From: Coniella vitis
Lineage: Eukaryota > Ascomycota > Sordariomycetes > Diaporthales > Schizoparmaceae
Assembly: GCA_011317545.1 (NCBI GenBank)
Contig: WUJK01000007.1
Coordinates: 62,001 to 126,000, forward strand
DNA: 64,000 nucleotides
Direction: 5' to 3'
The number at the start of each line of letters is the position of its first letter. Positions within the stretch are counted from its first letter, which is position 1. Below are positions 10,302 through 21,417 of the stretch, piece after piece. Under the pieces are notes generated by a model that worked only from the letters and a program-made list of their open reading frames with translations, was not told the origin of the DNA and made no database searches. The position numbers and the translations under genes were made by a program.

Positions 10302-11591
10302 CTTGGCCTAAAGAGGGGTTTGTACTGGCTGCTATTGGCTTGATTGGCCACAATATTGAAGAATTTTGATCGGTGGCAGAATCTTGGATTGAGGACTCGC
10401 TCGAACAAAAGGGCCTGGCGGTGTTGATACTTATAACTTGATTTGTGGATGTTTGCTTTTCCACCTCTGACACCCGACCCAGTATTGCTGCTTGTAGTGG
10501 CTGGACGTTTACTTAGATCCTTTTTACGCGTATGGGATATGTACTAAGATGGGGGACGCGCGGCGCTTGAACAGCCCAAGTGTGCAGGGTCGATAGGTTG
10601 CATAATTTCTACAGTTTCTGGCTATAAGTGGTTTCGCAAAATGTTCTCTGCAAGTCCATGCCTACACCTGTACTACGGATTAGCAACTGCTTTTCGAGCC
10701 CTGCGACAGCAATGGTTTGTTCTCGAGAAGTTCCGTTTTGCCGTCTCTGTTGAAAGGATCATCGTCAATGTTCACAGCCGCTTTTCCTTGGTCAGGGGTC
10801 ACCACAAAGTGACAGCCGGCTGGATCCATAGCAGCGCCATGATTGTTCAGTAGATCATGTTACGTCAACTATACGCGCATATACCGAGAGCCAGGGCGTC
10901 CATGAATGCAAACGTAAATTCGTCTGCACTGCAATAATAAAGGCGTGGAAACATGGAAGCTCTTGCAGAGTAGTATATGCATGGGACAAGGCTAGGGTCA
11001 AGTCCGGTCGAAAAGAAAGGAAATAGGAATAAAAGTATAAGATTAAGGTGTCATGGCTCCAGAAACTTGACTCGAGAGTAAAGTCGTATTTCTGTAGTGA
11101 GTTGCGCACCACACAGGTATGTAATCAAAAGTTCAGAACGGACAGCTTAATTAAATCAAGAAGTTGATTCACTCCATAATTGGCGACAATAGAAGAGCAA
11201 CAGCAGCCATCGGCTCTTGAGAACATCCAATGGTGGCCACCCAAGTCACAGATCTTGGACAGCGAGTGAGCATAACCCTCGAGCTAACTTACAATGCGTC
11301 TGCTATATCAAGTCCAGATTGATGTTTCCAGTAGGCAACGTTGAGTCATTCGGTAAGAATTGTTACTAAGCGTACCTTGGTCCTTGGCATATGCACAATG
11401 GGGTGCTTATATAAATAACATGCCCAGATCCATTTATGCTTGCGTATGTTTGACGATATTTCCATGAATGTTGTCAGCGGTCCAGCGTGCCATAGTATCG
11501 ATATTTCCACCGAGATAGCTGGGACCCTTGCTTGCTACCCACACTGTATTGCGTTGGCTGCTTCGGCTTGTCGACTTTCTTCGGCAGAAAT
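10302..11591. promoter_or_regulatory. Divergent intergenic region (beta-propeller gene / MFS exporter)
   Basis: These 1.3 kb separate two divergently transcribed genes and must carry both promoters. No coding exon is supportable. I did not find a clear palindromic CGG/CCG site for a Zn2Cys6 regulator. Shared control of the two flanking genes is an inference from layout only. Confidence 0.4.
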
Positions 11592-13461
11592 ATGAATTCG
11601 GATAACATCACCGCTTTAACCGACCCTCCGCCTCCCACGGAGCAGGTTCTTGCTGCTAACACCGACGGTCTCCGAGCTACTACCTTGCCCGGCTCTCCAG
11701 CCGCCCCTATAACGCCACTTGATGTTGCAGACAGCCCAGCGGTGCGCACAAAATTGCGACTTTATGCTATTCTAGCGGCCCTTTACGTATGTTGTTTGCA
11801 AGTCTAGAACTGCGCCCGGCTGGATCCCATGTTTCCTGGTTTCAGGGGGCCGTGCTATACTATGTAGTAGAAACAAGACGCACGTTCGCTAACGTCAGTG
11901 TGCCTGTGGATGCCACATGCCATAGCTCGCCCTGTTTGTGGCTGCGCTTGACCAGACGATCATTGCAATTTCCATTCCCACCATATGCGCTGACTTGCGC
12001 TCCGCCTCGGGATATGTCTGGGTCGGTGGCGCCTATCTCTTGGCGAGTGCAGCTACTGGTCCAATCTGGGCCAAGTTCAGCGACATCTGGGGTCGCAAAT
12101 CGGTGCTTCTTGTAGCAGTTGGTCTGTTTGCTGCTGCTAGCATTCTGGCGGCCCTCAGTTCCAGCATGGCGATGCTGATTGCTGCGCGGGCGCTGCAGGG
12201 CACTGCCAGCGGTGGCCTCGGGCCCCTCGTGGCCATTGTCATCTCTGACCTCTTTAGTGTGCGCAAGCGATCCCTTTACATGGGATTTGTTGGCTTTGTC
12301 TGGGCTCTGGCCGGCTCGGCCGGGCCACTGATTGGAGGTGCCTTCACACAATACAAAAGCTGGCGGTGGTGTTTTTGGATCAACCTCCCCATCTCGGGGA
12401 CGACCTTTGTGCTCTTGTCCGTCTTTTTGGACGTGCACAACCCGCACACCGAGTTTGCCGCAGGCTTCAAGGCTGTCGACTGGCTGGGCACTCTGACCAT
12501 GCTGGCGACTACGCTTTTGCTGCTTATTGGCCTCGACTTTGGTGGTGCGCCACTGCCCTGGAACAGCCCCGAAGTGGTGTGTCTGCTCGTCTTCGGCACC
12601 GTCATGATTGGCTTGTTCCTATTCAGCGAGCACCGGCTGGCCAGGTATCCCCTGATCCCCTTGACAGTCTTCAAGACCTGGTCCAACAGTGCCATCTTTC
12701 TTGTCGTCTTCCTCCACGGCATGGTCCTGATCGGCATGGAATACTATCTGCCGCTCTACTTTCAGAGCGTCAAGCAAGCGTCCCCTCTCCGAAGTGGTGT
12801 CCTGATGCTGCCACTGATAGTGACGCAAGCCCTGGTTGAGATCCTCAGCGGCCTGCTCGTGTTCCGCACAGGCAGGTACCGAGAATCCATCTGGTCTGGT
12901 ACGGCGTTGATGACGCTCGGCACAGGCCTGTACGTGACGTTTGGCGTTGATACCTCCGTGGCAGCGTTGGTGGGCCTGGAAATCCTCGGCGGCTTGGGGC
13001 CTGCGCTCCTGTTCCAGGGCCCCATGGTTGCGATCCAGAGCACCGTCAATCAACGCGACACAGCCGCCGCGACGGCCTCTGTGGGTTTTATCCGGAACAT
13101 CGGCATGGCGCTCTCGATCGTTGTCGGTGGCGTCGCGTTCCAGAACAGCATGGATGCTCAGCAGCCTGTGCTTGCGTCCGCCGGGCTCGACAAGGCCGTC
13201 CTTGAGGCTCTATCCGGGGGCCAAGCAGCCGCCAACGTCGGTATCGCCGCGTCGATCCAAGATGCTACGCAGCGAACAGTCGTCCTGGAGGCCTTTGCAA
13301 CCAGTATGAGAAACATGTTTATCATGTACACGTGCTTGGCGGCTGTGGCTGTGGCGGCTGGCCTGGGCATTAAACACAAGGACTTGAGCACAGAGCATAT
13401 CGAGACCAAGACTGGCATTAGCGAGTTGACAAAGAGGGATGGAAAACCACGGCCTGTGTAA
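11592..13461 (+). CDS. MFS exporter, 14-helix drug:H+ antiporter type
   Basis: Two exons (11592-11786, 11926-13461) flank a 139-nt intron (GTATGT...CATAG, phase 0) and give 576 aa, the usual length for 14-helix DHA transporters. Helix 1 crosses the junction and carries the LDQTI signature. Motif A is GPIWAKFSDIWGRK (about residues 110-123). The antiporter motif C region is ALAGSAGPLIGG (about residues 192-203). The N-terminal 50 residues are polar and cytosolic, rich in Pro and Thr. The family exports toxins, drugs and secondary metabolites across the plasma membrane. Its neighbours are an oxidase, a cyclase-like protein and a SnoaL-like protein, so product export or self-protection is the likely job. 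It converges on the SnoaL-like gene with about 200 bp between stop codons. The exact substrate cannot be read from sequence. Confidence 0.92.
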
Positions 13462-13666
13462 TACTGAGAAGTAGGCAGCACAATCTGGTATGTTGTGGAA
13501 GCGAAGCATGTCATCCTTCACCTGTATGAGCCGACCTAGGGTGGTAACTTTGAGACAGGACTCGATTACTTCATAGATTTGGGTCTTTATTCATGTTGCC
13601 TAAGTTCAAAGATATTGAGTATCCCTAGGACGTAGTACGATGTGTGTCCCTACGTTGGTGCAATGA

Positions 13667-14393
13667 TCAGATGCAAGACAGATGGATGCGCCGCGCCTCG
13701 AAAGCCTTGAAAGCGGCCTGCAAGTCTGAAGAGAGTCTGCTCAAATATGCGCGGCAGTATCCTAATGTTGGAGTCGTTATTATCGTGTCTCACTTTCCTA
13801 CGGAATCTTGTCTTGGCCGCGATGGGAATGGAAAGGCGCTGGCGACTTACAACAATGATTTGCACCTCTGCCAGCTTAAGCTGGCCGTCGGAAGTGGCCA
13901 AGACAACCCTCGATGCCCAGTCACTGTTCGTCTTGTGGCCGTGATGGTGCCCGTAGTCCACCTTGCCGTAGACCAATAGCTGCGATTGGTCGTGACCAAA
14001 GGTGTAGATCTTGGTCACTCGGTGCTCGCGCTGGGGGATGCTGGCAAACAGTGCTGTTCGGAGTGCAATGATGGCTGTAGCAGTTGTTAATGACCTTTGA
14101 GGATTGTTGTCACTGTAAATCATATGATGATTTTGCTGTTGGCTTTGTCAAGGAAACCCAGCGCAGGAATACTCACCCTCTTTTCCCTGTGCTTTCTTGG
14201 AGGCCACCTGATAAGTCCCCTTTTCCGGCTCAAACAGCGCAGCGAGTTCTTCCTCCGCGGCCTCACTACCGGGGTTCGGGGAGTTTGAGAGCTTGTAGAA
14301 AGTTTCCAGCAGCTCCCGCGTCTCGCTGTTGGTGAGTGATTCAGGCCACGCGGTCTCTTCGATATAGGAAGGCATGTTGAGCAGATGTGGCAT
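13667..14393 (-). CDS. SnoaL-like (NTF2-fold) domain protein
   Basis: Three exons are proposed: 14393-14177, 14074-13851 and 13717-13667, giving 163 aa, a normal length for fungal SnoaL-like proteins. Intron 1 (GTGAGT...CTACAG) is clear. Intron 2 has a GTAAGT donor right after EVQIIV and a TTGCAG acceptor. Without it the frame runs to 13650 and adds a basic tail that looks non-coding. The fold is suggested by the N-terminal helix (ETRELLETFYKLSN), the central ALRTALFASIP turn and the strands KIYTFG, LLVYGKVDYG and ASRVVL. The family includes polyketide cyclases, isomerases and non-catalytic binders, and is frequent in fungal metabolite clusters. No catalytic residues can be assigned with confidence. 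A second ATG six codons in (14375) could also be the start. Confidence 0.72.
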
Positions 14394-15562
14394 GAAATGC
14401 TATTTGGAGTGACTGCCAAGTAGATCCAACTTTGATATGATGAGAAATACACATGAAGATAATGGTCGATGCAGACCAGGACTCTTACAAAACCACGACT
14501 ATATTTATATTCCCCCTCTGTAGGTCGTTACCTTGCCCCTCCTTTCATCCCACGCAAATGTCTGTGTGTGCATGTCAATCATGTATATGCTGACATGGAA
14601 GGCGTGATACTGCATAATTGTACCCTTCTTTTCAAACCCATATGATTTCAACAAGTCAACCCTACGTCACACACGCGCTTTGAAGCTCTTCCTGAATCTC
14701 GCAACTACTGGGGTAACTTGCGAAAAGTGGCCTTTTCCGGTTCTCTGCAGCCTACTCAAGAGCTCGCCACCTTCGCCATGACTTGTTCTGTCCAAGAGTT
14801 GGCTCAGAATGTAACCGTGAATCCTGGTGGCGTCTTGGGTGTCTTTGCAAAACGGGTGTCTTGCGCTGCGCTTACATTGCGACTATATATGTAGGTCGCT
14901 GGAAACGGGGGATCAGCCTGTTGACTTGGGGTTCTCTGGAGTTGGAATGCCACCCAAATCAGGTGTCAGTGATGCATTTTATATTGTTCACGCCAGGCCG
15001 GCCACGCTCCTGCATGTAACCCTCCGCATTCTAACATTGAAGGGTGTCCTCCTTCTCCATTGTGATGTTGTGTGACCACAGTGCAAGTGAATCCCCGATC
15101 TGGTTGTCATCGATATATAGTGAGGTTGCAATACATCACGGTTGATGCTGGTGTTTAGCTGCGGTATAGTTTACTCTAACACGGAACCGAAGTAACCTAC
15201 AAATTTGCGAAATCTTGATTCGTAAATGTAGGATGGCATCCCACTCTGATCCGGGAAACAAAGTTCGCTTCATAGGCATGCGTGACCAAATATTCAAGTG
15301 GCAAGAGATGCGTAAACGCTCATGAACCTGACGCAGTACATATGTACCCAAAGCACAAAAGAGGATTCTCGAGTTGTTCTCTGCTCCTCCAAGAAGACCA
15401 TTCGACAATGAGAATACTATGTTGTCCCATACTGAGCCATCTTTCCCACACAACACTACATCTTGGCAACCTTTTCCCAACCCACTTAGCGATACGCCTG
15501 GGATACTTTTCTTCCCTTTCAACGCATACTGATATCATCCCTTCTGTAGACAGACAAAGAAA
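14394..15562. other. Intergenic
   Basis: Nothing is recognisable. The left end is the SnoaL-like gene's promoter and the right end the 3' side of the wall-protein gene. The open frames at 14783-15075 are not coding-like. Confidence 0.45.
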
Positions 15563-16460
15563 CTACAGCAACACAGCCAAGACCGCTGGCCCAATACCAA
15601 AGAGTCCAAGTGCCCAAGATTGCCATCCCATTCCGAATGCGCTCGCGCTGCCAGACTTTGTGGTCGTCGTCGTCGTTGTCGTCGTGCTACTACTACTGCT
15701 GCTGCTACCGCTACCCCCTTCGCTGCTCACCACAGTCGAGCTTGCAGAGATAGAAACCGAGACATTGGCCCCATCGCCAGATGCTGAATCGCTAGCACCG
15801 CTTGTGCTTGCATCCCCGCCGGAGCCGTTCGCATTCGTGTTGCCACTGTCACTGCTGCTCGCGCTGGCGGTTGTCGAGGTGCTCGTCGAGGTGCTCGTCG
15901 CGGTGCTGCTTGTCGTGCTGCTGCTGCTCGAACCAGTACTCGAGGCCGTCTGGGCGGCGTTGCACTTGTTGCCAGCAACTCCAATGGTAGTGCAGTACGT
16001 GGTGCCACTGGCAGCCATACTGGCAGTAATGGAGCTGAGGTCCGCGGCGTAGTTGGCATCCGAGAAAGGCAGCAGGGTGACACAAGACAAAGGAGTACTC
16101 GTCGTTGTTGTCGTCGTCTTTGCACAGAGGATAGAGTATTCTTTAGCATTCATTCATATCATCAATCACATCTGAGAGCCCAAAAAAAATGGCCAAACGG
16201 GAGAGGGAAGTTTGTTGCCGGGTTTTTTTTTTTTTTTTTTTTTTTTCCAAACTTACAGGTCCTTTGCAAATTGGCCAGCCCTCACAGACAGAGAGGAAGA
16301 CGGAGGGCACGACGCCGCCTACGCAGCAGGCGGAGGTGCTCACGCCGTTGGTCTCGGCGGCATAGTTGACACCAGGACACTCGGCGCGCGCTTGCACTGC
16401 ATGGGCACTAGCTGAGCCTGCCACAGCCAGGCCCAGGATGGCGGAGTATATGAGAGCCAT
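15563..16460 (-). CDS. GPI-anchored Ser/Thr-rich cell-surface protein with eight cysteines
   Basis: Two exons (16460-16257, 16117-15563) give 252 aa. The intron (GTAAGT...GCAAAG, phase 0) contains a T28 run on the + strand. Residues 1-19 (MALIYSAILGLAVAGSASA) are a signal peptide. The mature N-terminal part has eight cysteines, one adjacent pair (ACC), and ends near NKC. It is followed by about 100 residues of Ser, Thr, Ala and Gly, expected to be O-glycosylated. The last ~20 residues are hydrophobic (GLFGIGPAVLAVLL), a GPI-attachment signal. This layout is that of a wall or plasma-membrane mannoprotein. The cysteine spacing does not match the CFEM or hydrophobin patterns I know, so the domain is left unnamed. 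Confidence 0.75.
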
Positions 16461-18825
16461 GAGAGGAATTCCCGGCTTGGCTTTGGGGAGAAGGAGACAC
16501 TGGAGTCTTTGAGAGGCTTGGATGAATGAGTTAAAATTGGCTCCAGAGACGAATGAATCCAGACTGCACGGTGATGGGTTTGGTGATTGCTCGAAAGCGG
16601 ACGGGGTATGAGGCGAGTGGGACCGACTTATTTTCAATAAAGACCTGACAAAGGTTGGACCATATATATAGAACGGCTGCAATTATATCAAACCGTGCTC
16701 ACGGTTTGAGGCCGTGTGGGACATGGCCGCTGGCCTTGCCCATGTCATCCGCTGGTCGTCGGTCTGCTCATCGTCGACCAACCGTCTCAGCTGCGGCCGC
16801 CGTGGACAAGCAACCCAGCTTAAGGCGGCCCTGGAGGACCTGGAACTGAAATGCTGACGGTATAAGCCGGTTGGGCCCCTGGCGGCGGTCGCTGCGGCAT
16901 ACGAGTGCTGTGTGGCAGAGCCTAAGAATAGCCCTACGGCCCGGTTTCTGAAGGGAAAGCTTAAACCCAATGTTATTATATTATGATTATCTGTGCCTGT
17001 TGGAGAGTGAGCTGGTTCTGAGCCCTGAGGTCGACGGACAGGCGATCCTCCTCCCGTGCAATTATCACTACTGTGGGCTCTTGTGGTAGCACCTCAGCGC
17101 CATATGAATCCCTTTGGGGCTCAAATCTCAGCAGTCTTATGCTTGAAACCTTGGGATGGTCTGGTTGTTCTGGCCGCCGTGTTGGGTCCAACTGTGTGTC
17201 AGCATTTTCACACAGCCCGGTTGTACAGCTGTCATTTGGTTCTGGGTCTGGTCCTTTCTTTTTCTTCTCTCTTTTTCCCCCGATTGCTCAGTGATTTTCC
17301 TCGCGCGGCGCAGTAAATGTTGGATCCTGACGAGTAGTAGCTGGGACCGGTCTGGTGTTCTTGGCACTCTCCGTTTGTTACGTTCATATGGGCAATGATT
17401 CGGGGCCCGAGACTTCAAGGAAAAGGACAGGAGCAGTTGGCGGCTTTTGCTGACGAGAAGTGCTATTCTTGGCTGGTGAGCATCAGTTTTGCGCCGCCTG
17501 CATAACAAAGTCCTTTGGTTTGTACACTGTAGGCTTGAATGGGTGCACGAAGTTCGTGAAGATTGTATCTAGGATGCTTTGCTTGTTCTTTTCTGTTGTT
17601 GCTGCACTATTGGTGACTCTCAGAGTGAGAGTTCCGCTTCCAAAATGTAAATCCACTGAAGGCAGACAGATGCACAGCAAATGCATTTCCAACCGGAACC
17701 TGAATCCAGTTATCTGTAATGGTCGATCGATACAGTGGCTCTAGATAAATTCCCGGACAAGGACAGAATATCACTGAAAGAACCTGTCCATATCACCGCA
17801 CCGCTTTCCCTGCGGCCTTCTCCCATTGCTGGTTCATGAGTCGTGCTTGTTTCTGCATTCTTATCATATATTCATACCCATCTAGCTGTATGATCGGCGT
17901 TTCTTGATAATCCCAGGCCGACACCGAGAGGAATGATAGGTTCTTGTCCCTGTCACGTCTCATCCTGCATTATCGCAGCTACACTGAGAACCAGATGCGC
18001 CTGTCTGCTCGTTGGCTCTCCATTATCTTGGGCATTGCAACGGTTTGCTGGTCTAGAACAGCCTCGAGTAGCGCATCAATCTCTGTTATGATGTGAAGAT
18101 TACCAAGAACTACGAGAAGCCAACGCCGCGCATTCTGGCCCAACTGCGTTTTCAAGTTACTCGGCAATATAGAACACCCATCAAAACATTCCGAACGATA
18201 CAAGGATCCTATGCCACTAAGAGCTGACCATTTCTGGCAACGGAGGCTAACGATGTTATCTGTTGTTCATTCATTAGTCTCATTTTTTGGACGAGGACCT
18301 CCATGGATACAAGACATGATCACGAGTGCGCAAGTCCCTCTTTGTTGTCACTTGACATCACATCCAGAAGCATCTTCTCGGCCTCACCCACTTGTGGAAT
18401 CGCACCTTGCACCCAACTCAGATGACATGCCCACGTGCAAACGCAGCAACCAAGGGGCCTCAAAACACACCACCCGCTCAAGAAATGGTAAGGATGCCGC
18501 CGCCCCCTGCGTCACTTGGGACCATCGTCCCACAGCACCAGAAACACCCCACACAAGCTGCTGCTTCTATTGGCGAGACGAAACCGACGGACTACTTTGT
18601 CCTAGGGGGGTTACTATCTAGTGAAGTATCAGATTAACTATGAATATTAGAGCTAGGCTGGTTATCGTTACGCCAGGCTAGGAGTCAAGCATCCGCAAGA
18701 CCTCCTGACGATGGCGTTCTTTTCTGCTCATCAAACATAATAGCCCGCCTGTTGCGTCCACAACAACATCTGCTGTACAGCCCTTCCAAGAACCAGCCCA
18801 GGCCAACAAAGACAGTCCGAACATC
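16461..18825. other. Intergenic between two divergent genes
   Basis: These 2.4 kb lie between the wall-protein gene (-) and the dehydrogenase (+). A frame at 18211-18621 (+, 136 codons) has no recognised domain. I see no repeat or RNA gene. The promoters of both flanking genes must lie here. Confidence 0.45.
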
Positions 18826-19932
18826 ATGTCGAACAGACTCATCGACTTCTCGACCCTCTTCAGCAACCTGTCGGCCGCCAAGGTTCTCGACATGGTGGAC
18901 CAATGGTTCCCACCGAAGCCAACCTACAGCGAAGACTCTGTGCCACGCCAGGATGGGCGGGTGTTCATCATCACGGGCGCGAATTCCGGAGTCGGGCTCG
19001 AGCTCGTCAAGCTTCTGTATCCCAAAGGCGCAAAGATCTACCTTGCCTGTCGATCCGAGGAGCGCGCGCAGGCCGCCATGGACGAGGTGCTCAAAGAGTA
19101 TCGCGACACCACCGCACCACCAGCGGCCCCAGAGAACAGCGCGGCCGGCGCGCCAGGAAGCCTTCACTACATGCATCTGGACCTCAACGATCTGGCCACC
19201 ATCAAGGCCTCGGCAGCCTTCTTCCAGGCGCGGGAGTCCCGTCTCGACGTGCTCTGGAACAACGCCGGCATTGCCGGCAGCCCAATCGGGACCAAGACCG
19301 CACAGGGGCTTGAGAGCCACATTGGCGTGAATTGCATCGCTCCTCTGATGTTGACCCAAGAACTGCTCCCCGAACTGCGCGCTGCGGCGGCGGCGCCTGC
19401 TTCACCGTCCGCACCGGGCGCAACTCGCGTCGTCTGGACCGGCTCGCTCATCATTGAGAGGTTTGCGCCCGACAGCGGCGTCGACCTCGCGGTCCTCGAC
19501 AGAATCCACGCAAACGGGACGGGCTCCGAGTCCGGGTCGCGCGACTACGGCGCCAGCAAGGCGGGAAACCTGCTGCTGGGGGTCGAAGGGGCGCGCAGAT
19601 GGGGCAGCGAGAGCGCGCCCGGCCAGGGCGACGCGATTGTCAGCCTGTGTCAGAACCCGGGCATGCTCGGCACGCCGGTCTGGAAGCACCAGCCGAGCTG
19701 GATGATGGCCTTCATGAACCTCACGTTGTCGGCGCCCAAGATGGGGGCATACACCATGCTGTATGCCGGACTGTCCGAGGACCTTGGTCTGGAGAACAAT
19801 GGCGCATACATCCTGCCGTTTGGCCGGATCCAGAAGAAGAATCACAATGCAGGCATCGTCAAGGCCATTGAGGAAGGACAGGGCCGAGTCTTTTGGGACT
19901 GGTGCGAGAAGCTCTACAAGCCTTACCTTTGA
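18826..19932 (+). CDS. Short-chain dehydrogenase/reductase, retinol-dehydrogenase-like
   Basis: A single exon gives 368 aa. It has the classical SDR marks: the cofactor loop TGANSGVG (residues 50-57), NNAG (145-148), the catalytic Ser in WTGS (about 207), and Y241-x3-K245 in YGASK. An Arg after the second strand (ACRSEER) suggests NADP(H). The 40-residue N-terminal extension before the Rossmann fold and the C-terminal WFP-like tail (FWDWCEKLYKPYL) match the fungal group annotated as retinol dehydrogenase or light-induced protochlorophyllide-reductase-like. A 23-residue Ala/Pro-rich insert (about 96-110) and another (185-200) sit in surface loops. It may reduce a carbonyl group on a lipid or a metabolite. 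It is 4.4 kb from the accessory set, so cluster membership is uncertain. Confidence 0.93.
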   Translation: MSNRLIDFSTLFSNLSAAKVLDMVDQWFPPKPTYSEDSVPRQDGRVFIITGANSGVGLELVKLLYPKGAKIYLACRSEERAQAAMDEVLKEYRDTTAPPAAPENSAAGAPGSLHYMHLDLNDLATIKASAAFFQARESRLDVLWNNAGIAGSPIGTKTAQGLESHIGVNCIAPLMLTQELLPELRAAAAAPASPSAPGATRVVWTGSLIIERFAPDSGVDLAVLDRIHANGTGSESGSRDYGASKAGNLLLGVEGARRWGSESAPGQGDAIVSLCQNPGMLGTPVWKHQPSWMMAFMNLTLSAPKMGAYTMLYAGLSEDLGLENNGAYILPFGRIQKKNHNAGIVKAIEEGQGRVFWDWCEKLYKPYL

Positions 19933-20641
19933 TGCTTGTGTATGGTTATCGGTGTCGTCCACGAGCGTAACGATGAAACGTATATTGACCGAGGTCTCGA
20001 TACGATCTGATGTTGCTCGAACTGGCCCATCTCTGGTGGAAACTGCCCAGCTTGTCTTTGAGCAAACGTATCATTCGATCTTCACACCAGGCGCAGGTGA
20101 GGTGAAGGAGAAGTGCATTGCGGTCGACGGTAGATTCCAGTCCGTATAGAATTCTTTCCCATGCCATGACTGTAGATGTTGACGCAGGCTCATCACCTGT
20201 CAGCATTCACTTGCAATCTGTTTGCTAACACTCCTGACGCATTCGCTGGAGAGATACATTGCTCACCGTGCAGTGTTGCCAGGACTCAACTCACATCAAG
20301 TCACCTCGTCACAGATGTCATTCTTCGTTGTCGTTGTGCGTCGCCACTTGGGGCTTTATAAATACAACGACAGCCAATATCCCAAGGCCGGCCTCTCTGC
20401 AACACCTGCTGTACTCGCCATATATCAACAGTTAGTTGTGCATGAATCCATCACGCTTTCATAGTGACTAGTAAAGACGACACAACCACACATTCCGACC
20501 CAAGCCAGCCAGCCAGCCAGGCCATCGGACTTTGTTGCGACTTTCCCATCGCCACATAACTTGTTCACCACCAGAGAGCCAAGCAGACACAGCTTCTTTT
20601 GTGCTCATCCGAGAGATATTCTGGCAAGGCTCTCCTTAGCC
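19933..20641. promoter_or_regulatory. Intergenic, promoter of the secreted GH64-like gene
   Basis: This stretch holds the 3' flank of the dehydrogenase and the promoter of the next gene. A TATA-like TTTATAAATA lies at about 20356. A short (CCAG)n tract occurs near 20505-20520. No gene is seen. Confidence 0.4.
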
Positions 20642-21211
20642 ATGATCCTCCTGCGACTCCTGACAGCGACAGCTGTGGCCTTTGGAGCTGCACTCCCACG
20701 AGTGTACACGTCGTCGACATCTGCCGGGCAACTCGCGCACACTACACCACAAGACCATCACTTGCCGCCTCGAGCCGTTGCAGACGCGCCGGTCCAAGGC
20801 GGCGACGACGTCGATACCCAGCTCAACGTGACCATCTACAACGGCCAGGCCGGTCTTTTGTATGCCTACGTCACGGCCCTCGATCCCGTCAACGGCAGCT
20901 ACCACGTCCTCTACCACCAAGGCAACGGCGCCTACACCTGGCAAGTCAAGCCGGATGGCGACAGCGCAGTGCCGACGTACTTCACCCTGGGCGCCGCCAA
21001 CAACAACTACAAGATCGCGCTCGCCCCGGGCCGCAACACGTCCCTGTACCTGCCCAGCTACGCCGCCAGCGGCCGCATCTACATCGCCAACGGCCTGCTG
21101 CCGTTCGGCACGACGCGGGGCGGCCCTGGGCTGGATAATGCGACGGCGAATGCCGCAGGGCTCATCAAGGACTCGAGTCCCGCTTTGCTGTATATTGTGG
21201 TTGGATCTTGA
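20642..21211 (+). CDS. Short secreted protein resembling only the N-terminal domain of GH64 glucanases
   Basis: A single exon gives 189 aa. The signal peptide is about residues 1-18 (MILLRLLTATAVAFGAAL). From about residue 60 the sequence follows the thaumatin-like N-terminal half of GH64 beta-1,3-glucanases: an NVTIYNGQ strand, YAYVTALDPVNG, and a LPSYAASGRIYIANGLLPF stretch corresponding to the usual 'GRIYFS.G.L.F' strand pair. Full GH64 enzymes are about twice as long and continue with a catalytic segment. Here the frame stops soon after the conserved pair, and no continuation is found in any frame before 21418. It is either a truncated glucanase or a free-standing beta-sandwich secreted protein. 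Catalysis is not expected. Confidence 0.65.
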   Translation: MILLRLLTATAVAFGAALPRVYTSSTSAGQLAHTTPQDHHLPPRAVADAPVQGGDDVDTQLNVTIYNGQAGLLYAYVTALDPVNGSYHVLYHQGNGAYTWQVKPDGDSAVPTYFTLGAANNNYKIALAPGRNTSLYLPSYAASGRIYIANGLLPFGTTRGGPGLDNATANAAGLIKDSSPALLYIVVGS

Positions 21212-21417
21212 GCCGTCCTTCTTCTGCTGGAATGTCTTTTGGGAAGAGAAGGAGGCCGGTTGTAGCAGTTTTGATCCTCGAATCAGTAGTATCTAGGAAT
21301 ACTAATATTCGTAAAAGCAATGTCTTTGTCGAGAGGAAGAACATATAGATCTTTCCAATGTATTGCGCTGATGACTGCAAGTATTCTATCCGCCGATACT
21401 CTTCACTGATTTCACCC

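Noticed and set aside
15282..16052. 256-codon frame on + with Val/Leu runs
   Set aside because: It is the reverse of the Ser/Thr-rich stalk of the GPI protein.
18211..18621. 136-codon frame on + in the gap before the dehydrogenase
   Set aside because: No domain, signal peptide or splice partners; length within chance expectation.
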